From NCBI GenBank assembly GCA_009783445.1, contig WRFY01000120.1, forward strand, positions 1 through 55,998: a DNA stretch of 55,998 nt. The letters are read 5' to 3'. Source of the stretch: Candidatus Azobacteroides sp. (GTDB lineage: Bacteria > Bacteroidota > Bacteroidia > Bacteroidales > Azobacteroidaceae). The first letter of the stretch is position 1. Each line of letters starts with the position of its first letter. The notes under the pieces were generated by a model. That model did not search any database. It was not told the origin of the DNA and saw only the letters and a list, made by a program, of their open reading frames with translations. Both the position numbers and the translations under genes were made by a program. Below, one piece after another: positions 1 to 9,126 of this stretch.

Positions 1-391
1 ATTGATAGATTCCGGCTGGGTAATAGGTATCCTGGTAAAGGTGCACAAACTCTTCAGCAAAGCTGTATGAAATAGAAGCTTCCGTTTTAAATATCAACGC
101 TTTCGTTAGAGGATTAAATCCCCCTTCCGTGCTGTTCGCATCTATTTTCACATCCGAAAAAGCATTCTTTTTACTCACGATATAGTCATACAGGCAGGTA
201 TATCCGTATAGAGGCAACAAATCGGCTACCGTTTGATTGAGGATCTTCATCCCACTGGTACTTAAGTGGAACTGTTTGACAATACCTTTTACTTGAGTGG
301 ATGGAGGCGTGGTACTGGCAGTGGAAGTACTTCCGCCGCTGGAGCTTGTGCTGCCGCTTGAGTCTGAACCGCCTCCGTTGCCGCCGGATTT
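1..391 (-). pseudogene. Out-of-frame continuation of the surface lipoprotein gene (partial)
   Basis: From 391 down to the window edge, the frame shifted by one base relative to the upstream ORF is open for 130 codons. It begins with a Gly/Ser/Thr-rich linker (about 30 residues) and continues as a normal-looking globular sequence containing EEFVHLYQDTYYPAG. One extra A at the AAA triplet (389-391 on the complementary strand) would join the two frames as ...TPTPVKSGGNGGG.... The EExxHxYQ string recalls a metal-binding helix of zincin-like proteins, but this is a guess from a short motif. The 3' end is outside the window. It may be a real frameshift, a phase-variable or decaying gene, or a base error. 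Confidence 0.6.
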
Positions 392-1236
392 ACAGGCGTT
401 GGAGTATAAGTAGCGTTCGGATCATTGTATGAAGGAACAATATAGATCGGAAAGCCGGGATAGTTTCCTCCTCCCCCGCCGCTCGCCGTAATGACGACTT
501 CGGGCAACATGCCTCCGTCCATTTCGCCGGCACGCAAAGCGCTTGCCTTTCCCTGGATCAAACTGTAGCCCGCCAGCAATTCTTTCATTTTATCCGCTTC
601 CTTTTGCAATTTTTCCTCATTGTCCCAGACTCCGAAAAAAGAGCCGAAATCGATCAATTGTCCATTTTGGTAACGATCTACCCGCAAAGGAGCCGTCGAT
701 AAAGGCAGAGAATAAATGATTCGTCCCGAAAAATTCCCGTAATCGCCGTAGTTGGGAAAATCCATCGCGCCGACTTCCTTTCGAGACAAAACATAATCAT
801 GGTCGGGAATAATCGTGACTAAATAAACTCCTAAATGGTTTGTATTCAGATCTTTTACCACTACTAATTTTTGCCGCAGAAGCGTTTCAACCCTTTCTCC
901 TTCTTGGGTTTCATCCGCCCACGCGGATACCATGAATGAATAATCGGTTACAATCGGAACATCTACCGCTGCCATGCTGTCCCGCCCGCTGACTACGGCC
1001 TTGTTCCATTGCGGAGTAAAGTTGCTTGCAAAACCGAGCGCCTCATTCTTGTCCAAGACGTTTCCGATTTGCATCATTTGTTCTTCAAAAAAGGCTTTCG
1101 CCTCTCCTTTTGTTATAGTCTCGGAGGACATTTCGTTTTCGGTTCCTAGTCCGTCGTCCTCGCTGCAAGTATAGAACATTCCTACTTGCAATGCCGCCCA
1201 TAGCATACAAAAATACTTTTTTCTTTTCATTGTCAT
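289..1236 (-). CDS. Surface lipoprotein, N-terminal part of a frameshifted gene
   Basis: 315-residue reading frame starting at 1236 (a second ATG lies at 1230). The N-terminus is a lipoprotein signal peptide ending at a cysteine followed by Ser-Glu-Asp-Asp, resembling the acidic surface-export signal of Bacteroidota lipoproteins, so exposure on the outer leaflet is inferred. The middle has no family I recognise. Around residue 245 there is LPEVVITA followed by a glycine run, a motif often seen before variable C-terminal domains in this phylum. The last 35 or so residues of this frame are Ala/Pro/Gln-rich and look out of frame. The other frame over the same bases reads as a Gly/Ser/Thr linker and continues open to the window edge. 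I therefore read this as the 5' part of a longer gene hit by a single-base change near 389-391. A strong promoter lies upstream at 1342-1372. Confidence 0.7.
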   Translation of the reverse strand: MTMKRKKYFCMLWAALQVGMFYTCSEDDGLGTENEMSSETITKGEAKAFFEEQMMQIGNVLDKNEALGFASNFTPQWNKAVVSGRDSMAAVDVPIVTDYSFMVSAWADETQEGERVETLLRQKLVVVKDLNTNHLGVYLVTIIPDHDYVLSRKEVGAMDFPNYGDYGNFSGRIIYSLPLSTAPLRVDRYQNGQLIDFGSFFGVWDNEEKLQKEADKMKELLAGYSLIQGKASALRAGEMDGGMLPEVVITASGGGGGNYPGFPIYIVPSYNDPNATYTPTPVNPAATEAVQTQAAAQAPAAEVLPLPVPRLHPLK

Positions 1237-1341
1237 AGCTCATTCGAGTTAATATTTTCTTTCTCTTTAAAAACAATCATTCATTTTCATCTCATTCTTT
1301 CTTCTATAGCGCTATTTCTTAGTTTAAAATGAAAATTAATG

Positions 1342-1372
1342 CAAAATTAATGGTCTGAAATGACATCTCAAA
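1342..1372 (-). promoter_or_regulatory. Bacteroidota housekeeping promoter of the surface lipoprotein gene
   Basis: On the minus strand, TTTG (1372-1369) is followed by 19 bases and TAATTTTG (1349-1342), an exact match to the primary-sigma consensus TTTG-N19-21-TAnnTTTG. Predicted transcription start is about 1335, giving a leader of roughly 100 nt. Confidence 0.7.
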
Positions 1373-1454
1373 GAAAAAATTAAAAATTTATTGTACTTTT
1401 TGAAATATTCTTCGGATAGGGGTCTATTATTTTGATTTTGATTTTGTATTGCAA

Positions 1455-1476
1455 GAATGCCTTTTCAAGGGCATTC
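1455..1476 (-). terminator. Weak hairpin after thrC
   Basis: Inverted repeat GAATGCC / GGCATTC with an 8-base loop, about 50 bases beyond the thrC stop. There is no clear U-run on the minus strand, so termination here is tentative. Confidence 0.3.
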
Positions 1477-1522
1477 GCTTCCTGTAGAGTAAGCATTGTA
1501 AAAGAATATAGAAAAAACAGAA

Positions 1523-2848
1523 CTACTGTTTCACGCCTCTGATATCGTTGAATTCCAATAGAAATTTTTTAAAATCCTGAAAATCCCTACTTAATTCGAC
1601 GGTTTGTTTCTTACCGGCCATGAACGCTTGCAAACGGGAAGGAATGTCGACAGGCTTTCCGGTAATTTCTTCTACCGTATCTTTGAACTTGGCAGGATGC
1701 GCCGTTTCTAAAAATAAACCTGTTTCATTGGCACGGAGACCATACAATAAAGCCGCATAGGCGCAGGCCCCGTGCGGGTCGAGTAAATAACCTGTTTGTT
1801 GATCGCAAGTTTGAATGGTTTTGCGAATGGATTCATCGTCGCAAGAGAATCCTGATATGATTTGCGTGACGGCTGCATGGTCGTGGTGGTATAGGTCTAA
1901 TATCCGGTCGAAATTACTGGGCGCGCCGACATCCATGGCATTGGCTAAGGTTTGAATCGCTGGTCGAGGATGGTAAACGCCTGTAAGCAAGTAGTGAAGG
2001 AAAACATCGTTCTGGTTGTTGGCCGCGATAAATCGCTGGATGGGCAAGCCCATTTGGCGGGCAACTAAACCGGCCGTAATGTTGCCGAAATTACCGCTGG
2101 GAACGCAACATACGATATTCCCCTCGATTCCCTGTTTTCTAAGCTGAGCATACGCATAAAAATAATAAAAAGCTTGCGGGAGAAAGCGGGCTACGTTGAT
2201 GGAATTGGCGGAGGTGAGCCTCAATTGGTCGTTTAGTTCAACGTCCAGAAAAGCGGATTTGACTAACGACTGGCAATCGTCGAACGTCCCGTCTACTTCC
2301 AGCGCCGTAATATTTTGTCCCAAAGTGGTGAATTGACATTCCTGTATGGCGCTCACTTTTCCTTTAGGGTACAATACATATACATGAATTCCTTCCACGC
2401 CCAAAAACCCATTGGCAACGGCGCTTCCCGTGTCTCCCGAAGTGGCTACCAACACATGAACCTGTTTGATTCCCTTCTGTTGAATGAAATATTTCAGTAA
2501 TCGGGCCATAAATCGGGCGCCGACGTCTTTGAAAGCCAAAGTAGGCCCGTGAAACAATTCCAAGGCGTAAATAGATTCCGATACGCGGACTACTGGAGCG
2601 TCGAAATTCAACGTTTCGTTCACAATATCTCGCAAATTTACGGCATCGAGGTCTTCTCCGAAGAAAGCGGACGCCACCTCATAAGCGATTTCCTGAAACG
2701 AAAAGCGGGTAATGTTTTCGTAAAAAGAAGCAGGCAACAGCTTGATGCTTTCAGGCATATAAAGTCCTTTATCGGGGGCTAATCCCTTAATGACCGCTTC
2801 TTGCAGATCTACTTCTGGAGCTTGTTTATTTGTACTATAATATTTCAT
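1523..2848 (-). CDS. thrC: Threonine synthase
   Basis: Converts O-phospho-L-homoserine to L-threonine with pyridoxal phosphate, the last step of threonine synthesis in the cytoplasm. The 441-residue length fits the ThrC class with an N-terminal extension. The N-terminus (KYYSTN... then GLAPDKGLYMPE) is the ThrC signature, and the PLP lysine lies in TLAFKDVGARF (Lys107). Glycine-rich phosphate-binding stretches follow (ATSGDTGSAV and CVPSGNFGN). It lies 12 nt downstream of a small TPR-like gene on the same strand, so the two are probably co-transcribed. The usual thrA and homoserine kinase partners are not adjacent. Confidence 0.96.
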   Translation of the reverse strand: MKYYSTNKQAPEVDLQEAVIKGLAPDKGLYMPESIKLLPASFYENITRFSFQEIAYEVASAFFGEDLDAVNLRDIVNETLNFDAPVVRVSESIYALELFHGPTLAFKDVGARFMARLLKYFIQQKGIKQVHVLVATSGDTGSAVANGFLGVEGIHVYVLYPKGKVSAIQECQFTTLGQNITALEVDGTFDDCQSLVKSAFLDVELNDQLRLTSANSINVARFLPQAFYYFYAYAQLRKQGIEGNIVCCVPSGNFGNITAGLVARQMGLPIQRFIAANNQNDVFLHYLLTGVYHPRPAIQTLANAMDVGAPSNFDRILDLYHHDHAAVTQIISGFSCDDESIRKTIQTCDQQTGYLLDPHGACAYAALLYGLRANETGLFLETAHPAKFKDTVEEITGKPVDIPSRLQAFMAGKKQTVELSRDFQDFKKFLLEFNDIRGVKQ

Positions 2849-2860
2849 TCCGAATGATTG

Positions 2861-3205
2861 CTATGGCTGAAAACGTTGCTCGTAGAACTTTTTTGTTTGT
2901 TCTTCACATTCCGTTGAAGCATTTTTTCCTGTTCCTTGAATATTTCGCGCAACCATCAGCGCTTGATTTTTGAAACGCGGAAACATCCCCGTTTCGTTTT
3001 CGAGGCATATTTCCAATGCTTTTTTGTAAACTTTATTGGCGTAAAAATGCTGCTCGCAATCGCAACACAATCCTCCCAGATTGATCAGATAATTAATCTT
3101 TCGTTCCACATTTTTACAGCACAATATGGCTCTCATGTATTCATCAACAGCGACTGCATACTTGTCGTCTGGAGTAGCGCTTTTGCGCATTTTCTTTGTT
3201 TCCAT
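2861..3205 (-). CDS. Small TPR-like protein upstream of thrC
   Basis: About 114 residues when started at the ATG at 3205 (METKKMRK...). The frame stays open to 3238, but the extra residues come from the AT-rich leader. No family is recognised with certainty. Residues about 20-85 look like two or three amphipathic helix pairs of tetratricopeptide type (YAVAVDEYMRAI... and ANKVYKKALEICLENE). The protein is cysteine-rich (CC, LCCDCE). There is no signal peptide, so it is probably cytoplasmic. It ends 12 nt before thrC. A TACCTTTG -7-like box lies at 3330-3323 on the minus strand, with a 3-of-4 match to the upstream TTTG element 19 nt further. A link to threonine synthesis rests on position alone. 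Confidence 0.65.
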   Translation of the reverse strand: METKKMRKSATPDDKYAVAVDEYMRAILCCKNVERKINYLINLGGLCCDCEQHFYANKVYKKALEICLENETGMFPRFKNQALMVARNIQGTGKNASTECEEQTKKFYEQRFQP

Positions 3206-3396
3206 ACTTAAATAGTTTAAATTGAAGGTTAAAACCACTTAAGACGGAGTCTCAATAAAAAAGACACACATCTTACATCGTCTTATGTGATAGTAAGTAT
3301 GGTGCCCTTTTTTAGTGACGCACAAAGGTAAAAAACTTTTTTATATTTTCATACTTTTTTATATTTTTGTTTTCAATATTTGAAAAAGTAATCCAC

Positions 3397-4215
3397 ATGA
3401 AACAAAAAAAAGAAAAAAGTCTGGCTATTATTGTGCTTCTGTTTCTGCTTTCTTTTCTAATTGTGCTTCTATTAGCGATTTATCGCATCCGCATATTGGA
3501 AAATAGGATTGGAAAAAGCGAAAAAGCGCCCGTAAAGAAAGAAGAGGTAAAAAATCTTCATTCGCAGAAAAAGAAAGATAAAGAGCAAGAAGAAATTGTT
3601 GTTGCCGAAAATCCAGTTCTTTCTGTCGACAGTCAAAGCGTGGTTGTCAAACCGGAGGAAAATGAAAAAGAGGAAGAAAGCAAAAAAGAAGATTTGCAAG
3701 ATTCGGGAGTCATTTCTCCGAAAAAGAAAGAGTTGACTTCTGTTTATATTCCATTAACGAAATCGGTATTTGGACGAACGGATGCACCGGAAAATGTATT
3801 TCTTACAAAACCCTCTTTGACTCAAGCAGAATGGGAAAATCTGAAAGTAGCGGAAGTTAAAACTCTTGCATCCCTGAAAAATATTCCCTTGGAAAATCTA
3901 AGAGAAGGAAAATTGTATTATCAAGGTGAAAACGGTCGCATGGAAAGTTTTCTGTATATGGATTCGAAACGGAAAATAAGCGAATATTTGATCACTTACG
4001 ATCCCAAAGGAAATAGCGTAGATTGCCTTGAAGTCGGTTGCTGGATTCCGGAAACCGATGAAAAAAAATTTGCTAATTTATCCAACAATAAGTTGTCGGT
4101 TTTTGAATTAGCTCCCGTCAAAGCGAACGGAAAAAGAGAGGAGATTGTAACCGAATACGCTATTACTCCCGCTCTGCAATTCGTCAGAGGCAAAGTTTTT
4201 TCGAAAATATTTTAA
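3397..4215 (+). CDS. Membrane-anchored protein with charged linker, unknown function
   Basis: About 272 residues from the ATG at 3397. A TTG 30 bases upstream is also in frame but less likely. After MKQKKEKS comes one hydrophobic helix (residues about 8-30), then roughly 90 residues rich in Lys and Glu that look disordered or coiled, then a globular C-terminal region (about 130-272) with alternating beta-like segments (LYYQGENGRMESFLYMD, EYLITYDPKGN). The topology suggests a single-pass inner-membrane protein with a periplasmic C-terminal domain. I do not recognise the family. It is divergent from the thrC operon and convergent with fabD. Confidence 0.7.
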   Translation: MKQKKEKSLAIIVLLFLLSFLIVLLLAIYRIRILENRIGKSEKAPVKKEEVKNLHSQKKKDKEQEEIVVAENPVLSVDSQSVVVKPEENEKEEESKKEDLQDSGVISPKKKELTSVYIPLTKSVFGRTDAPENVFLTKPSLTQAEWENLKVAEVKTLASLKNIPLENLREGKLYYQGENGRMESFLYMDSKRKISEYLITYDPKGNSVDCLEVGCWIPETDEKKFANLSNNKLSVFELAPVKANGKREEIVTEYAITPALQFVRGKVFSKIF

Positions 4216-4235
4216 TGACTTCTCAACTGATTTTT

Positions 4236-5114
4236 TCAGATTGCTCCCTGCGCGAGAACCTCAGGATTGATTTTTTTGATCAATCCTTGCAATACATTGC
4301 CCGGTCCTATTTCCGTAAATTCGACAGCGCCGTCTGCAATCATGTTTTGCACCGATTGCGTCCACTTGACAGGAGCGGTTAATTGGAAAATCAGGTTGGT
4401 TTTAATCGTATCCGGATTTGTTTCGCCTTTAGCATTTACGTTTTGATATACAGGACATATTGGCTGATGGAAAACAGTGGAGTCAATCGCTTCGGCCAAT
4501 TCGGCTCGGGCTGGTTCCATAAGGGGAGAATGAAAAGCGCCGCCCACTTTCAATTTCAAAGCTCGCTTCGCTCCGGCGTTTAGCAACTGTTCGCAAGCAA
4601 CGTCTACGCCCCGCATGCTTCCAGAAATAACAATTTGTCCCGGACAATTGTAATTGGCAGGGACCACCACTTCGTCGATCTGGGCACATATCGTTTCTAC
4701 CATTTCATCTGGCAAATGAAGAATGGCCGCCATGGTTCCCGGATTTTTTTCGCAGGCCTTTTGCATGGCCAATGCCCGTTTGTAAACCAAATTCAGTCCG
4801 TTTTCAAACGAAAGCGCACCGGCGGCGACCAAAGCAGAAAATTCGCCCAATGAATGACCGGCAACCATTTCCGGTTTGAAATCGTCTCCCAGCGTTTGGG
4901 CTAAAATCACGGAGTGAAGGAAAATAGCAGGCTGCGTTACTTTCGTTTGGCGCAAATCTTCATCTGTCCCTTCAAACATTAAATCGGTGATGCGGAATCC
5001 CAATTGTCTGTTTGCCTGCTCGAATAATCTTTTGGCGAGAGGAGATTCGTTATACAAATTGAATCCCATTCCCACAAATTGCGCTCCCTGTCCGGGAAAT
5101 ACATAAGCTTTCAT
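4236..5114 (-). CDS. fabD: Malonyl-CoA:ACP transacylase
   Basis: Transfers malonyl from CoA to acyl carrier protein to supply fatty-acid elongation. The start MKAYVFPGQGAQF at 5114 matches the family start; an ATG at 5126 adds four residues. The nucleophile is Ser88 in GHSLGEF, the QPA motif lies near residue 61, and the catalytic His is in GGAFHSPLM. The length of about 292 residues is normal. It is a single gene, convergent with the unknown gene at 3397 and divergent from tatA. A TATCTTTG box lies upstream on the minus strand at 5154-5147. Confidence 0.96.
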   Translation of the reverse strand: MKAYVFPGQGAQFVGMGFNLYNESPLAKRLFEQANRQLGFRITDLMFEGTDEDLRQTKVTQPAIFLHSVILAQTLGDDFKPEMVAGHSLGEFSALVAAGALSFENGLNLVYKRALAMQKACEKNPGTMAAILHLPDEMVETICAQIDEVVVPANYNCPGQIVISGSMRGVDVACEQLLNAGAKRALKLKVGGAFHSPLMEPARAELAEAIDSTVFHQPICPVYQNVNAKGETNPDTIKTNLIFQLTAPVKWTQSVQNMIADGAVEFTEIGPGNVLQGLIKKINPEVLAQGAI

Positions 5115-5246
5115 AATTTTTTGCATTGTATTTTATTATTCGGCTGCAAAGATAAAAAAGAATTATGAAACGAGCGCAATGAATTATTTCAGGATATTTT
5201 TTCTTATTTTTGCAGGACGATTATAAATCTAAAAAATAAAAATACT

Positions 5247-5459
5247 ATGCAAACTTTTTTGACATTAATTGTAGGACTTTCGATGCCGGGCGGTTTTGAA
5301 TGGGTTATTATCTTGGTAGCTATTCTTTTGCTTTTTGGCGGAAAAAAAATTCCCGAATTGATGAAAGGGATAGGGAAAGGAGTAAAAGGGTTCAAAGATG
5401 GTCTGAAAGGTTTAGAAGATGAAATCAATGCCGACGATTCGAAGGATAAAAATGCCTGA
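5247..5459 (+). CDS. tatA: Sec-independent translocase TatA
   Basis: The 70-residue pore/assembly component of the twin-arginine exporter. It has the usual TatA layout: a short N-terminal transmembrane helix, an FGGKKIPEL hinge, an amphipathic helix ([18 protein letters not shown]) and an acidic tail. It lies 19 nt upstream of tatC, and no tatB gene is present. This is the minimal TatA-TatC arrangement, in which TatA is assumed to cover both roles. A TATTTTTG -7-like box is at 5205-5212. Confidence 0.95.
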   Translation: MQTFLTLIVGLSMPGGFEWVIILVAILLLFGGKKIPELMKGIGKGVKGFKDGLKGLEDEINADDSKDKNA

Positions 5460-5478
5460 ATTGTTAAAGTAAAGAAAC

Positions 5479-6309
5479 ATGAGCGCAGAGGATATGTCGT
5501 TTTGGGACCATCTGGAAGAGCTGCGATGGACATTGATGCGGTCGATTATTGCATTGGTTTTATTTGCAATAGTCGGCTTTTGTTTTATGCCTTGGATTTT
5601 TGATCATATTGTCATGGCGCCTTGCCGATCCGATTTTTTCCTCTATAACCTAATGTGTAAGGTCAGTAAAAGCGTTTCTTTTCTGCCCGACTTTTGCGAT
5701 GATAATGCGGCGATTCATTTGATTAATATCAAGCTCGCTTCACAATTCTTTACGCACATGAGCATGTCCTTCTGGTTTGCGTTGATTTTGGCTTGTCCGT
5801 ATCTGTTGTTTGAAGTCTGGCTTTTTATCCGTCCGGCCTTATATGAAAACGAAAAGAAAAATGTCCGTTGGGTGTTTTTGTTCGGGAGCGTTATGTTTTT
5901 TATGGGGTGCATGGTGGGTTACGGAATGGTTTTCCCGATGACTTTACGCTTCTTGTATGCCTATCATTTGAGCGACCAGATAAACAACCAATTATCGTTG
6001 GATTCCTACATCGACAATTTTGTTACGATGATCTGGGTCATGGGCTTGGTTTTCGAGATGCCGTTGATATCCTGGATGCTGTCGAAAATAGGCCTTTTGA
6101 AAAAATCTTTTTTCCGAAAATACCGCCGTTACGCCATTGTTATCCTGTTGATAGCCGCCGCCGTGATCACCCCTTCCAGCGATCCGTTTACTTTGTCCAT
6201 CGTTTTTTTTCCACTTTATTTGTTATATGAATTGAGCGCCATCTTTGTCAGGGAAGACGATCCGGTAGAAGCAGATGAAATTTCAAAGGATGCTGCTGTA
6301 ACTAATTGA
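5479..6309 (+). CDS. tatC: Sec-independent translocase TatC
   Basis: 276-residue polytopic inner-membrane receptor for twin-arginine signal peptides. The N-terminal cytoplasmic segment MSFWDHLEELRWTLMRS carries the conserved HLEELR signal-peptide-binding motif. The six expected membrane spans can be traced, and the C-terminus is AAVITPSSDPFT...LYELSAIFV followed by an acidic tail. It forms an operon with tatA. A decayed copy of its 3' end is found about 33 kb away at 39017-39076. Confidence 0.96.
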   Translation: MSAEDMSFWDHLEELRWTLMRSIIALVLFAIVGFCFMPWIFDHIVMAPCRSDFFLYNLMCKVSKSVSFLPDFCDDNAAIHLINIKLASQFFTHMSMSFWFALILACPYLLFEVWLFIRPALYENEKKNVRWVFLFGSVMFFMGCMVGYGMVFPMTLRFLYAYHLSDQINNQLSLDSYIDNFVTMIWVMGLVFEMPLISWMLSKIGLLKKSFFRKYRRYAIVILLIAAAVITPSSDPFTLSIVFFPLYLLYELSAIFVREDDPVEADEISKDAAVTN

Positions 6310-6416
6310 TATGCAAATTATTATAGTGTTCTTTTATTGAACGCACGGCGATGCCATTCAACCTTATCTATTGATTTATTTGGAAATTTTGCCGTACGCC
6401 CACGTAAGCCAAGCTT

Positions 6417-6839
6417 TTATTTATTCTTTAGCAAGTCTCTGATTTCCGTCAACAACGTTTCTTCACGAGTTGGTTCTAGCGAAGCGGCGTCTTCTTTACG
6501 TTTCAGGGTGTTGATTCCTTTTATAAATAGAAAAATGATAAGCGCTAACAACAAAAAGTTAATGGATACAGTTATAAAATTGCCGTATGCAAAAATAGAC
6601 GTTCCGGCTATTTTTCTCGCTTCAGCCAGCGGTATTCCGTTAGGAACTGTTCCTTTCAGTACAAGGTACAGATTGCTGAAATCGGGTGTTCCAATGAGAG
6701 CCGATGTGAAAGGCATAATTATATCATTGACTACCGAATCGACAATCTTTCCAAAAGCGCCGCCAATAATTACGCCGACAGCCAAATCAATGACATTTCC
6801 TTTTAGTGCAAATTCCTTAAATTCTTTTACAAATCCCAT
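6417..6839 (-). CDS. mscL: Large-conductance mechanosensitive channel
   Basis: 140-residue pentameric inner-membrane channel that opens under hypo-osmotic stress. The N-terminal [33 protein letters not shown] is the conserved S1/TM1 region (quoted here in part: [17 protein letters not shown]). A second transmembrane helix lies near residues 85-108, and a Lys/Glu-rich cytoplasmic helix ends the protein. Gene and neighbour tatC converge. A TACTTTTG box at 6916-6909 with CTTG 20 nt further upstream is a plausible promoter. Confidence 0.95.
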   Translation of the reverse strand: MGFVKEFKEFALKGNVIDLAVGVIIGGAFGKIVDSVVNDIIMPFTSALIGTPDFSNLYLVLKGTVPNGIPLAEARKIAGTSIFAYGNFITVSINFLLLALIIFLFIKGINTLKRKEDAASLEPTREETLLTEIRDLLKNK

Positions 6840-6992
6840 GATCTTTTTTATTTAAAGCGTCAGTAAATAAATAATTCCGCAATGAAACGATAAGCGATTG
6901 TTCATAGACAAAAGTAAAACAATTATTTCAAAATTACAAGATGAAAATATTCAAAAAGAATTTTGTATTTTTACCGACTAAATCATGACCGT

Positions 6993-9122
6993 ATGCAAGC
7001 AATCTATTCAAAACTAATTGCTGAGTCGCTGGCAATTTCGGAAAAGCAGGTTTCTAAAACCATTGATTTATTGAACGATGGAGCGACGATTCCTTTCATA
7101 AGCCGTTACCGGAAAGAGGCGACGGGAGGTTTGGACGAAGTGGCCGCCGGCGAAATTAAACGTCAGTATGAAAAGCTTCTGGAGTTAAGCAAACGCAAAG
7201 AAACAATTCTTAATTCGATTGAAGAACAGGAAAAGTTGACTCCCGAACTGAAATCTCGAATTGAAAGTTCGTGGAATGCTACGGAATTGGAAGACATTTA
7301 CCTGCCTTACAAGCCCAAAAAACAAACGCGCGCCGAAATTGCACGAAAAAAGGGTTTGGAACCTTTGGCTAAAATCATTTTTTCGCAAAACGAACGAAAC
7401 CTTTCCAGTCAAGTTGAAAAATTCATAAAGGGAGAGGTGAATCACGGAGAGGACGCTTTGCAGGGTGCGCGCGACATTATCGCCGAATGGGTGAGCGAAA
7501 ATGAATCCGCCCGCCATTCCATTCGAAACTTGTTCGGAAGAGAAGCCGTCATTTCCTCCAAAGTGATTAAAGGAAAAGAGGAGGAGGCCAGCAAATACCG
7601 CGATTACTTCGATTTCAGCGAACCGCTTTCCAAGTGTTCTTCTCATAGATTGTTGGCCATGCGGCGAGGAGAAGCGGAGAATTTTTTGCGAGTCAGTATT
7701 TCTCCCGACGATACGCACGGCCTCGAAATTCTGGAGCGGCGTTTCGTAAAAGGAAATAACGACTGTTCGGAACAAGTAATTATAGCCGTAAAAGACAGCT
7801 ACAAACGTTTGCTCAAACCCGGAATTGAAACGGAATTTGCCGCTTTATCCAAAGAAAAAGCCGACAAGCAAGCCATTCAGGTTTTTGCGGAAAATCTACG
7901 GCAACTATTGCTTGCTCCGCCTTTGGGACAAAAACGGGTATTGGGCATCGACCCCGGTTTCCGTACCGGTTGCAAAGTGGTTTGTTTGGATATGCAAGGA
8001 AACCTGCTGCATAATGAAACAATTTATCCGCATCCTCCTCAAAACGAAAAAAGCAAGGCAAGCGCCAAAATTACCTCTCTGGTACAAGCTTACGCTATTG
8101 ATGCTATTGCCATCGGAAATGGAACCGCCAGTCGCGAAACGGAACAATTTATTGCCAATTTGCGTTACGACCGGAAAATACAGGTTTTTGTGGTCAGTGA
8201 AGACGGCGCTTCGGTTTATTCCGCATCCAAATTGGCGCGAGATGAATTTCCGGAATACGACGTGACCGTAAGAGGAGCCGTAAGTATTGGCAGGCGATTG
8301 ATGGATCCGCTGGCCGAATTGGTTAAAATCGAACCAAAATCCATGGGCGTGGGTCAATACCAGCACGACGTGAATCAGTCTGAATTAAAAAAAGCGCTGG
8401 ATCAAACGGTTGAAAATTGCGTGAACCGAGTGGGAGTCAATTTGAATACGGCCAGTACGTACTTGCTTATGTATGTATCGGGCTTGGGACCTTCTTTAGC
8501 AAAAAATATTGTGGAATATCGAACCAAAAACGGGCCGTTCAAATCGCGTAAAGAACTTTTGAAAGTACCCCGATTGGGAGAAAAAGCTTTTGAACAGGCC
8601 GCCGGTTTTCTCCGCATTCCCGATGCAGAAAATCCATTGGATAATTCGGCAGTTCATCCAGAAAGCTATTCCATTGTTGTACAGATGGCTAAAGATTTGA
8701 ATTGCAGTCCAACCGATTTAATCCAACAAAAAGAATTGCGGAGCAAAATTCAGTTGGTAAAATACGTCAACGAAAAAACCGGTCTGCCGACCCTCACCGA
8801 TATTCTGGAAGAATTGGATAAACCCGGACGCGATCCGCGGCAGGAAATCAAAGTTTTCGAATTTGATCCGAATGTCCGTACCCTTGCCGATTTGCAGGAA
8901 GGCCAAATCCTTCCAGGAATTGTCAACAATATTACCAATTTCGGTTGCTTTGTCGATATCGGAATCAAAGAAAAAGGTTTGGTTCATATATCCCAACTGG
9001 CCAACCGGTTCATTTCAGACCCTACGGAGGTAGTTTCTATACATCAACACGTTCAAGTCAAAGTACTGAATGTGGATTTGGAACGAAAACGGATTCAACT
9101 AAGCTTGATCTTAGATTCCTGA
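6993..9122 (+). CDS. tex: Tex family RNA-binding transcription accessory protein
   Basis: About 709 residues from ATG 6993; an in-frame TTG upstream is unlikely. The order is that of Tex: an N-terminal helical domain with IPFISRYRKEATGGLDE, a YqgF/RNase H-like domain (VLGIDPGFRTGCK), helix-hairpin-helix motifs (NTASTYLLMYVSGLG, SRKELLKVPRLG) and a C-terminal S1 domain (LPGIVNNITNFGCFVDIG). Tex binds nucleic acid and influences transcription and stress tolerance; its exact role here is not shown. The DUF4294 gene begins 4 nt after the stop, suggesting coupling. Confidence 0.95.
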   Translation: MQAIYSKLIAESLAISEKQVSKTIDLLNDGATIPFISRYRKEATGGLDEVAAGEIKRQYEKLLELSKRKETILNSIEEQEKLTPELKSRIESSWNATELEDIYLPYKPKKQTRAEIARKKGLEPLAKIIFSQNERNLSSQVEKFIKGEVNHGEDALQGARDIIAEWVSENESARHSIRNLFGREAVISSKVIKGKEEEASKYRDYFDFSEPLSKCSSHRLLAMRRGEAENFLRVSISPDDTHGLEILERRFVKGNNDCSEQVIIAVKDSYKRLLKPGIETEFAALSKEKADKQAIQVFAENLRQLLLAPPLGQKRVLGIDPGFRTGCKVVCLDMQGNLLHNETIYPHPPQNEKSKASAKITSLVQAYAIDAIAIGNGTASRETEQFIANLRYDRKIQVFVVSEDGASVYSASKLARDEFPEYDVTVRGAVSIGRRLMDPLAELVKIEPKSMGVGQYQHDVNQSELKKALDQTVENCVNRVGVNLNTASTYLLMYVSGLGPSLAKNIVEYRTKNGPFKSRKELLKVPRLGEKAFEQAAGFLRIPDAENPLDNSAVHPESYSIVVQMAKDLNCSPTDLIQQKELRSKIQLVKYVNEKTGLPTLTDILEELDKPGRDPRQEIKVFEFDPNVRTLADLQEGQILPGIVNNITNFGCFVDIGIKEKGLVHISQLANRFISDPTEVVSIHQHVQVKVLNVDLERKRIQLSLILDS

Positions 9123-9126
9123 AAAT

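Noticed and set aside
6337-6855. 172-codon plus-strand frame over mscL
   Set aside because: Antisense to mscL, whose protein is unmistakable.
7185-7775. 196-codon open frame on the minus strand inside tex
   Set aside because: It is the antisense shadow of a well-supported gene, Phe-rich and without family likeness.
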